From Prevotellaceae bacterium UBA4359 (lineage in GTDB: Bacteria > Bacteroidota > Bacteroidia > Bacteroidales > Bacteroidaceae): a DNA stretch of 39,887 nucleotides. Location of the stretch: positions 1-39,887 of the forward strand of contig DGSP01000072.1 of the NCBI GenBank assembly GCA_002393555.1. The letters are read 5' to 3'. Both the position numbers and the translations under genes were made by a program. Under the pieces are notes generated by a model. That model made no database searches, was not told the DNA's origin, and saw only the letters and a list, made by a program, of their open reading frames with translations. This document shows, piece by piece, positions 8,823 through 18,900 of the stretch. Each line of letters starts with the position of its first letter. The stretch's first letter is position 1.

Positions 8823-9892
8823 TGACCCCAAAAACTCACAACCTCATCATCTTGGCATTGGGACTGCTCCTCGGAGTGGTCGGGTTGTTGAGTGCTTGTA
8901 CCGAAGATACTGCCGACACCGATGCAGGAAAGGATAACCAGCTTGTGGTCATGTCCTACCTGCCCAACTTTGCTGAACCTGGCGAGACACGTGCTGCTGC
9001 CCAGCCCTATGGGGAACTTTATCCCGAATCGGAAGCTGGCGCACCCACGATCGGTCTCTTCCTCACGCCCAGCCAAACGTCCAGGTGGAGTACACTCACC
9101 TATCGGGGCAACGACCAGTGGGCATCGGCCGTTTCGGTGAGAAAGGAAAACTACTACGTCTATGGCTTCATGCCCACTACGGCCGTGGAGAATGCAAGTG
9201 TCAGTGCGGTGGAAACCGACTATGCCAAGGGTGCGGTACTGACCCTGACAGGTGTGAATCCCGTGCTTGCCACGGATCCCTGTGTGCTTGTGGGCATTCA
9301 GCAGGTGCCTAATGCCACTGCAGCGAAAAACCTCCAGTGTGGTGTGTTTGACTATGAAGGCAAGGAGAAGGGGCAGAACTTCGCCTATCTGCTTTTCGAC
9401 CATCTCTATGCCTCCGTATCCTTCCAGCTCAAGGTCGATGCTGACTACAACAATATGCGCACCATCAAGTTGAAAACCTTAGGACTGAAAACGAGCAGTG
9501 TCGGTTCTGAAAACGTGACAGTGACGGTTCGAGCCACGACCGAAGATGCCAACCCCATCACGAGCCTTCAGTTCAGTGGAAGCGGTGAGAGCGGCACTTT
9601 TGTGGTCTTCGAAAATGCAGAAGGTATTGAACTCTCTACGGAGGAGAAGAGCATTGTGGGTTATTTCGCTCCGACTGTGGGCGACGGACTCAAGCTGGTG
9701 TGTACCTACGATGTGTATGACAAGAAAGGGACTCCGGTGCGCCTCAACTGCTCAGCGGAGAATGACCTTTCTGCAAAAATACGAAACATTCAGTCGGGCG
9801 AGCAAGTGCTTCTGCACCTGACCATCAATCCGACCTATCTATTAGTGTTGTCCGAACCCGATTTGAACAATCCAACTTTCACGGTTGACTAA
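8822..9892 (+). CDS. Fimbrillin-family lipoprotein (Mfa-like)
   Basis: A 356-residue lipoprotein with lipobox LSAC (Cys 26). Visible blocks typical of the Mfa-like fimbrillin family are YYVYGFMPTT, a central DHLYASVSFQLKVDADYNN-type strand pair, IKLKTLGLKTS and a late LHLTINPTYLLVLSEPDL segment. Such proteins usually act as minor or tip subunits. The start is ATG 8822, immediately preceded by the heptamer repeat. Only 15 bases separate its stop from the 3870-residue giant, so the pilin and giant genes are likely cotranscribed. Function beyond 'fimbrial subunit' is inference. Confidence 0.75.
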   Translation: MTPKTHNLIILALGLLLGVVGLLSACTEDTADTDAGKDNQLVVMSYLPNFAEPGETRAAAQPYGELYPESEAGAPTIGLFLTPSQTSRWSTLTYRGNDQWASAVSVRKENYYVYGFMPTTAVENASVSAVETDYAKGAVLTLTGVNPVLATDPCVLVGIQQVPNATAAKNLQCGVFDYEGKEKGQNFAYLLFDHLYASVSFQLKVDADYNNMRTIKLKTLGLKTSSVGSENVTVTVRATTEDANPITSLQFSGSGESGTFVVFENAEGIELSTEEKSIVGYFAPTVGDGLKLVCTYDVYDKKGTPVRLNCSAENDLSAKIRNIQSGEQVLLHLTINPTYLLVLSEPDLNNPTFTVD

Positions 9893-9907
9893 CGAAAAGA
9901 TGAAGAT

Positions 9908-12900
9908 ATGCGCAAGATTTACCTCATAATCCTATTCACTTTGTCTGCATCGCTGGTGCAGGCACAGATCACCATCGGCGGCGGCGTGTTTGGCGGTGCC
10001 CGCAAGGCTGACGTGGGTGGCTCCACCTGTGTCCACATCGGTGGCGAGGGTACGGCTTGCGACATCATCATCAATGCCGTCTATGGCGGCAATGACATCT
10101 CTGGCCATATTGGTGCTTCAGACATGGTGCCAGCCGACATGAACCATGCGGCAGAATGTGGACTCACCACAGCGGAGGAAGGCGAGGACAAAGGGAAGAA
10201 CAAGAAAGGGTATAACGCTTTTGTGCGCACCAGCAAGGAGGGAAGTGGCAAGCACATCTTCATTGGCAAACTCTTTGGCGGTGGTTACGGAAACTACCAA
10301 TACACAGATGACGGACAAGGCACCTACACAGTGACTCCTCACAGTGCAGAGGGGGACGGAGACACGGAGGAAGAGGAAGAACCACTGGCCACTGGGGCGA
10401 CCATCCCGAATCTGGCCAAGACCTACATGGAACTCTGTGGCGGCACTTTCGGCTATGTGTTTGGCGGTGGCGACAGCGTGACTGTGACCCAAGCAGCCGA
10501 CATCTACATCCACAACGAAAGCACCGACATCACGAAAGCATCGACTTCGACCGAAAACGATGACGATGAGGGGGTAATCGTGAAGAGCGACAGGCTGAAA
10601 GAGATGGGCATCAACACGGCCTACTACAACAACACCTTCCACTTCTCGCGCATCTTCGGAGGTAACAACAAGGCCGACATGGCTATCCGACCCACGTGGC
10701 ATCTGGAGAAGGGACGCATCGAAAGTCTCTACAGCGGAGGTAACGAAGGGCGGATGACCAACAAGGAAGGTTTGCTTTTGGAAATCAATCCAAAGGAAGA
10801 AAATGCTGCAGCCCTCATTATAAATAATGTATATGGTGGATGCCGCAGATCCGATGTGCGACCGCTCGACGACACTGGGGCCGATGTGGTCAGCGAAAAC
10901 GACATCCAGTTGCACGATGCCGAGGGACACCAGATTTACAACTTCCCCGCAGGACTGGCAGCCCGTGTGCTGGTGAGAGGAGGCGACATCACCAACGTGT
11001 ATGGGGGTAATGACGTGTCGGGCCGTGTGTATGGCGGCAACGCTGTGGGCATTTACAGCAGCATCCGTGGCGACGTGTATGGCGGTGGCAATGGCTCCTA
11101 TCCCTACACCGACAACCCGAAACTGAAAGAGAGCCTGCTCTACGGCGACTTCTACTACGACATTCCGTCTGGAGCCAGTTCAGCAGAGGCACTCAACGAC
11201 TTCCGTCCCAATGCCGAGCAAGTGTCCGTCCGTCTGTCAGGCAGAGTGACAGAGGTCGGTTCTGGTGAAACGACTATCATCCCCACCATCATTGGTGGTT
11301 CAGTCTATGTGGGAGGCAACAGTGCCACGCTCAAGACTGTGAAGAACAGCCCTAAAGTAGAACTCAAAGTAGGCTCACACGTGATAGCCGACCAAGTTTT
11401 CCTGGGCAACAATGGGGCCAACATGGTGAAGAGCCAAACGGAAGACGATGTGCTGCGAATCATGGCTAGCATCGACAAGACCAGCGATGGCAGCAAGTTC
11501 AACTCGATGACACTCACCGACCCCACCACCTTCGCCACCTACATGGACGGAGCCGCCATGAACTTGATACCCACCGTTGTCTTCGATGACCAAGAAAAAG
11601 GCGACCCCTCCACCTATCAGGACTACACCACCTGGTTCGGCTCCTTCTACTGTGGCGGCAACGTGGGCAGCATGACCTATTCTGGCACCAACACCATGAA
11701 CCTCATTCGCCGCATCTACACCTACGACAAGATTGTGGCAGGCTGCAACAATGCCAATGTGGCAGAAACACCCTACAACGCCGCCTACCAAGGAGGCGTG
11801 ACCGTCGCACCTGCCAGCGGTCAAAAGAAGTTAGTGCTGAACTTTGAAGGTACAGAACTCAGACCCATGCGCTGGAAACTGAACAATGACGGCACAAGAT
11901 ATGTCAACCCCACCACAGGACTGCCAGAACTGGAGTGGAACACCAAGAAGTGGGTGACACACACCAACACCAGTTCGACGATGGAGAATGTCAGTGTGCC
12001 CACAGGTTCGACGCTGGACAAGGATATCCGTCTCGTGGGCGGTAACGTGTATGGTGGTTGCTACCAAAGCGGCCACGTGAACGGTGGCGTGGAAATAAAC
12101 TTCAACAGCAACCTCATCAATAAGGAGAATCTTTTCGCCGTGCTGAATGAGGACGGGACTGCTGTGGTGAAACAAAACTCTGGTGTAGTCCTTCACGAAC
12201 AGGGCATGGACGTGCTGGTGTCGGCGCTGAGTGTGTTTGGCGGAGGCTATGGTGCGGGTACTGAGATTTGGGGCAGCACCACCATCAACCTCAATAAAGG
12301 CTATGTGTTTCAAGTGTTTGGTGGTGGCGAACAGGGTGCCATTGGCCAGAAAGATGGTGAAGGCCACTATGCCTACGATCCGACGTTCAGCACCTACATC
12401 CACTTGAAAGGAGAGCCGACAGGCGATGTGGAAGGGAGTACGAACGATGGCGACATGGCCGAGTGTGAGTTTATCTATGGCGGTGGTTTTGAAGGACCTA
12501 TAGCGGGCGACACCCATGTCTATCTGGGCAACGGACGACTTTTCAACTCATTTGCAGGCAGTTGTAATGCCGATATTTACGGTCATACAGAGACATACGT
12601 GGGACGCAATTCTGCCAGCGAGAACGACTTCGGCTTCCCCTATGTCCGCGACCACATTTATGGTGGCAACGACTTGGGAGGAAGCATTCTCGGCACCCGG
12701 AACTTCAAGGAGAACATACACAGCGAGTTGCAGCCGCTGGTGTATAATCCTCAGGACAAAACCGACCCAGCGGTGACCAACGCTTCTGCCTATGTGGAAT
12801 ATATTCAGGGTCATGTGGCCTACATCTTCGGAGGGTGCTATGGCGACTACGACTACGGCGAACGCTACGACATCTCTCAGAAGCCAAGGTTGGAGAATGC

Positions 12901-15900
12901 TTTTGTCAATTTCAAGCCACGCCACAACAACAACCCTCTCAATGGGGTGCAGCGCATTTATGGAGCAGGTCAGGGGCATCTGCACGAGACTGGCCACCAG
13001 CACTATAAGGACTGCATGCAAGACCGAAGTTATGTGCTCATAGAGATTCCATCCACTGTGCAGGAGAGTACCTTTGAGAACTTGGCAGTCTTCGGTGCGG
13101 GAGCCAACTGCGGTCTGGGCATGAACCAGCCTACGGTGCCGAAAACCTCGGTTGCCGCCAACCCCGACATTGCTTCAGCCGTGGTTGACCTGTTGGCTGG
13201 CAAGATAGGCAATGCTTATGGCGGCAGTTACGAGGAAGGCTTCACCCGTCGGACGGTCATCAACGTGCCATCGGGTGCCACCATCAACGTGAAGAACATC
13301 TTTGGCGGAGCCTATGGAGCCGATCCTTTGGTTCCTTGCGATGTATATGAAGCCCAGGTCAACTACCACAGCGAGGATGCCAGTGTGAGGGAGTGCATCT
13401 ATGGAGGCAACAACAATGCCGACCGTACCTTGTATGGTCAGGTGAATATCACCGCAAACGTGTGGAAAAACAAGAGAGCCACCTCCGACCGTGAGCGGTG
13501 GGCCACCGTGTTCGGTGCCGGCTATGGTCTGGACACTTGGTCGCAATACACAGAGGTGAACCTGGAGCGCGGCGCAACGGTGTATGAAGTGTATGGTGGA
13601 GGCAGTCGAGGACAGGTAATCAACAAAGAGTCGTTGCTCAAGTGGCAGGCCGAAGCCCCGACGCTCGACCTCAGCATGGGAGACTATGAGGAAAATGGTC
13701 TGGACAATGACTTGGCACACATGAGCGGCGTGGGGAGTGCATTGGAAGGAAAATACAACACCAATGTCCACATCAAAGAAGGGGCCACTGTGAGGAACTA
13801 TGCCTATGGCGGAGGCCTGGGCGACTCGAAAGCAACAGTCAGTGGCGGTGATGTATATGGTACCACCTATATAGACCTGTTGGGTGGCACCGTGCGGAAA
13901 GACATCTTTGCGGCAGGCACAACAGGCAACGTGATGGATGGCAAGGGAGTGACAGCCGCTGGCTTTGGCGAGGGTGAGAATCATGTTGGCGGTTTCGTTG
14001 CCAGTGCCAATGCATACATTGAGGGCGGCACCGTGCGCAACGTCTATGGTGGAGGTTGGGAAGGCGGAGTCGGCAAGCACACGGGTTCTATCGATGCCGA
14101 CCCCGACGGAGATATACTGGGCGAAACCCATGTGGTCATTGGCAAACAGGATGGTGACAGTTTTGTCAATGGCATACCAGCCGTAGAGCGCAATGCCTAC
14201 GGAGGCGGTGAAGGCGGAGCCGTGTATGGCACCACCCACCTGATTCTCAACAAAGGCTATGTAGGCTATCGCTATTTTGCCCAAGAACCAGAAGACGAGA
14301 CGCTCGTGTATCATCATGAGGGCGGTGGGTATTATCAAGAAAAAATTCCCGATGAAACATCGCAAACTTATCCCCAGAAGCAAGACCAACTGGAGATGAG
14401 CGGCAACCTGTTTGGTGGTGGCTACATAGACAACAGCAGTGTCGATTTCACCGATGTGGTCATGTATGGCGGCATCGTGCGTGGCAGCGTGTTTGGTGGC
14501 GGCGAGATTGCAGCCGTGGGGCGTGGCAAAGTGAAGATGACTGGCGAGGCGAACTCGGTGCGCACTCTGGAAGGCATCTACAAGCCCGGAAGAACCCATG
14601 TGGAGATATATGGTGGACAAGTGCTTCGCCATGTGTTTGGCGGCGGACGAGGCTACGACAACTTGAATCGAGTCGGAACACTCTATTCCGATGGCTTCGT
14701 CTTTGGCAGCACAGATGTCCATATCCGTGGTGGCGAAATCGGCACCGTGGAAGGACTCTCGCGTGGCTTCGGCAACGTGTTTGGCGGAGGTGATATAGGC
14801 TACGTGTATAGCGGCACAGGGAAGAAAGTGGGCGAAAGAGAGTCGGACGACCAGTTGACCAATGGCATGCCGACAAATGGTGGCGGCTATTATTATATAG
14901 ATGGTGATAAAACAAAAGGCATGACCACCGACTGCAACGTCGATGTGGCCGCCTATTGCCGGGTGACCGCAGCCGAGGGAGTCACGATAGATGGAGAAAC
15001 CTTTGCCCAAGGAGAGTATGTGCCGGTGGAATATCTGAACAAGTTGCAACGTTATACCTCGACCAACCCCAATGGAAAGCCCATCTGGGACAAACTCAAT
15101 GCGGATGGCATCAAGATACACAATGCCATCTTTGCCGGCGGCAACGTCTCGTCGGGCAGCGATCAGGTGTATGCCAATGCCATCACCGTCTATGGCAATG
15201 TGACGGCAGCCCTGCGCGATGTCTATAACCGCGACCTCATCGAGGTGGGTACCGAGCATACTGGCGGACTTTATGGCGACGGCAACCTGACCTTTGTGGA
15301 TGGGTTCCGCGACCTCCACATCGACAACTATGGCACCGACTACTATGGTCTGGACAAGGAAATCACCAAGGCAGAGTATGACGGTCTGAGCGACCGCGAA
15401 CGCGCCTATTTTGTGCTGAAGTATAAATGTAAAACCACCTGTATAGACCGACAGGGTAAGGAATATACCTCAACATCAGACCCCTTGACAGCCGACGAAA
15501 TCAGAGAATTGTTTGCTGTCATCTCGGGAGTGGATACCAATCCAACTTGGACGACAGGGGCATGGGATGCTGAGAACCATAAACCCAGTGCTGACTACTG
15601 GGACGAGAGCGGATTCTGCTCGCTCTATGCTGGCCGACTGCTCAACACTATCCAGCGCGCCGACATGGTGGCCATCTTCGGCAGCCGTATGGTGTTGCAA
15701 GGAGCCCGTGACCGTGTGCCAGAAAAGGCCGATTACACCAACTACACCATCAACCGAGTGGATGAGGTGTCGCTGAACAAACGCGAGTCGCAGGCTAACG
15801 ACACCGATGCCAAAGACCAAGTGCATGGCAACTACTTCGGCATCTACAATATCGTGAACTACTTAGGCAATCTCACCAGCGACGTGTTCTTCACAGAGGC

Positions 15901-18900
15901 TGCAGATCATCCATCGGCCATTCGCACGACCGATACGGACAAGGAGAGCAACAAGGCTGATGGCACGACGACCTATTACCAGTGGAAGTTTGCCAATCGC
16001 CAGAAGAGCAATCGCAACAATGCCACCAGCCACAACAAGGTGGCACTGGCATCGGGTGTTTATCTGGAGATTATCCGCGAAGAGACCGAAAAGACTGGCG
16101 AGACGAAGTGGGGACTGATTACGGGTGTGGTGGAACTTGACCTGATTGACGTGCGCCAAGGTTTCGGTGGTGGCTATGTGTATGCCAAAAACGAACATCG
16201 CCCCAAAGTATGGCATCCCGACTATGGCAAAGTAACCATATCGCCTTATAACACAGCGGCTCGTACTTATCGCCGATTTGTCTATACTGGCACGGAGGTG
16301 GAGATAGAAACGTCTGGAAACTTTGTACACAACACCAAACAAATCATCGATGACTGCTATCCCAACGCCAACTCCTACAAGGGTGCTGATGCCGCACCAG
16401 CCCACTACTGGTACATCAAGGGTTCCATCTATGTCTATGACCAGTACATTTCAGCCTACACAGGGTCGGCTAACGCCTACTCCGAAGTGGTGAACATGCC
16501 GTTCACCATCTCGGCCTCCTCGCATGGAAAACTCACACTGCGCGATGTGCAGCCCAACCTCTATGCCTACTACGGTGAGAATGGTCCACTGGGTGCTGAG
16601 GGCAAAGTGGTGGTAGGCAATGTCACCTATCGTGCCGGAGACCCTATCGACTACTGGACTTGGAACACGCTGAGTGCTGCCGACCAGAGTCGATTCGTGC
16701 CAGAGGTCTATACGGTCATTGCCGACTGCAAGATAGGCAATACGGAGTATAAGGAAGGAGACATCCTCCTGCCCAATGCCGTTGTTTCACTGAGAGGCAC
16801 TACACCACCTACCGTCACCTACATGGAGGATGGAGTGGAAAAGGCCGACAAGTCGTTTGACTTTTTCTTCCGTCAGGCCAACAATCTGGGTCACAACACG
16901 GGCTATGTGCTGACGTGCGACCTCAACAACCCTGGGCTGTGGAATGACTACTTCTCTCTCACTAACGGGAGGGATGCCCAAGGCAAACTCAGCATCACGA
17001 CCGATGCCTATAACGAACTCTCCGATGCAGACAAGGCTCGATACACCGAAGGCCCAACCTATACTCCTGTTTCCAGTGGAGTCTATGGGCAACGTTTCTA
17101 CAACTATGGAGAAATCATCACCAAAAGTGTGTATGACACCTATGGAGCCTTGACCCCCGAGCAATTGCAGGGACTGACCAATCAGCAGGCAGAGGTGGAG
17201 AGAGCCTATGTTGTGACCACCGAATTGACGGTCACCAATAAGAGCGGTCGCGAGCAACATCTTTATCCGGGTGCATCTGTCTATGAGTCCGACTATGCGG
17301 GCGATGTATGGGCTGCTCTGAAAGATGGAACGAACCCCAAAGTGGCTGCAGCAAAAGTGTGTACCAACACCCTGCAATTGGCTGAGACAGAGTATATCTA
17401 TGCGGGCAACTTGTTGTCGCAGGCGGAGATAGGCAGGCTGAAAGAGCGTTATACAGAACTGACCGACGACCTTCTGTCGCAGCACCTGACCGAAGCCTAC
17501 ATCTGCACCAGTGAGCAAGGAGGGTATTATGGCGGCAACTACTATCAGGCAGGCAAGTCCTACCGTGCCATCAACGCTTGGTGCTCCATGTCTGCCGATG
17601 ACCGCAAGAACTTCTGTTATAACTACGATGGCCTCGACCTGCTCATCGACCCATCTTATGGCGGCACATACGGCTTCATGCCCCAGTACGATGGATACAA
17701 GCCCAATCTCACCAAAACCGTCATCAACAGTGCTACCGATGTGGCATCCTTGGTGCAGCATGAAGGCAGCATCCCTCTCAAGCCCATTGTCTATTCAGAA
17801 CAACAACCGATTGACTACGAGGCAGAATATACAGGGACGTCCCCATTGACTTATACTGGTCCTAATGGCCCAGTGACCATCCAACCAGGTTATGAAAACC
17901 GCATCAAGCGGTTGGCCTACGAGGCCATTCCCAACGAGAAGGTTCACTGGTCGCCTCTGGTCGTGACCGAGCCGGGCAATTACTACATTGTGAAAGATCC
18001 CTTCATCAATGGTGACTTCCCCTACACCCCCGGACAGGTGCTGACCGAAGACCAATACAACTCGTTGGGCGACAAGAAGGAGTACATAGATGTTATCATC
18101 ATCGACGATGACCATGCCGGTCCCATGGTGGATGACAAGCGCCAGCCGGTCACCTACTACTTCTGTCGTGAAGAATATACCATCGGTGAACATGGTGAAG
18201 GTCAAGGGTTCACCACCTTGGGCATCAAGGAGGGAACTACCCCTACTCTTTATAATAATGGTCAGCCCGTTCCAAGGGCCGTGCTAATCAACCAGACGGA
18301 CTACAGCAAATTGGTGAACAAGCAGGTCGGTTTCATCATCCACGGCAATGCTCCTATCGAGACTTCCACGTTCTATGTCAACCGTGAGTCTGATATTTTC
18401 GACTTGCAAAAGGAGAAGATCATTACTGTCATCTTCCTCTATGAGTATCAGGAGAGTGACGAGTCGGGCAACAACATCACGCCTGTGAGTGAACGCCACA
18501 TTCTGAACATTCACATCCAGTTCGAGAGCGGGGTGCCTGAAATCGGCGAACTGAGCGACCCAAGCGTCGTGTTGCCGGGCAGCACCATCGGTCTGCAAAT
18601 TCCGAGGGTGGAGCCGGGTGCGTTCGAAATCACCAGTTCGGGATGGGAAATCTTCACCAATGGCACCGATGCAGAGAGACATCAGAACGGACAGCCCTAC
18701 TACAATAATGCCACACCGATGTACTGGTATCAGAACGGCTACTGGGTGGCCTACTATGCTCAGACCTATCTTGGCAAGACCTACTCCAATGCTGTGCAGT
18801 TCAATGTGGCTAACTACCACGACATCAAGAAGGTGATGGAGGATCGGGAGAACCACTACTATATCGACCATCCCGATGCAATCAAGGAGAGAGACCCCAA

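Noticed and set aside
13175..15319. 714-codon open frame on the minus strand
   Set aside because: It is antisense to the GGG-repeat region; its sequence is the mirror of the Gly/Val/Tyr repeat codons, with no signal peptide, domain or ribosome binding region.
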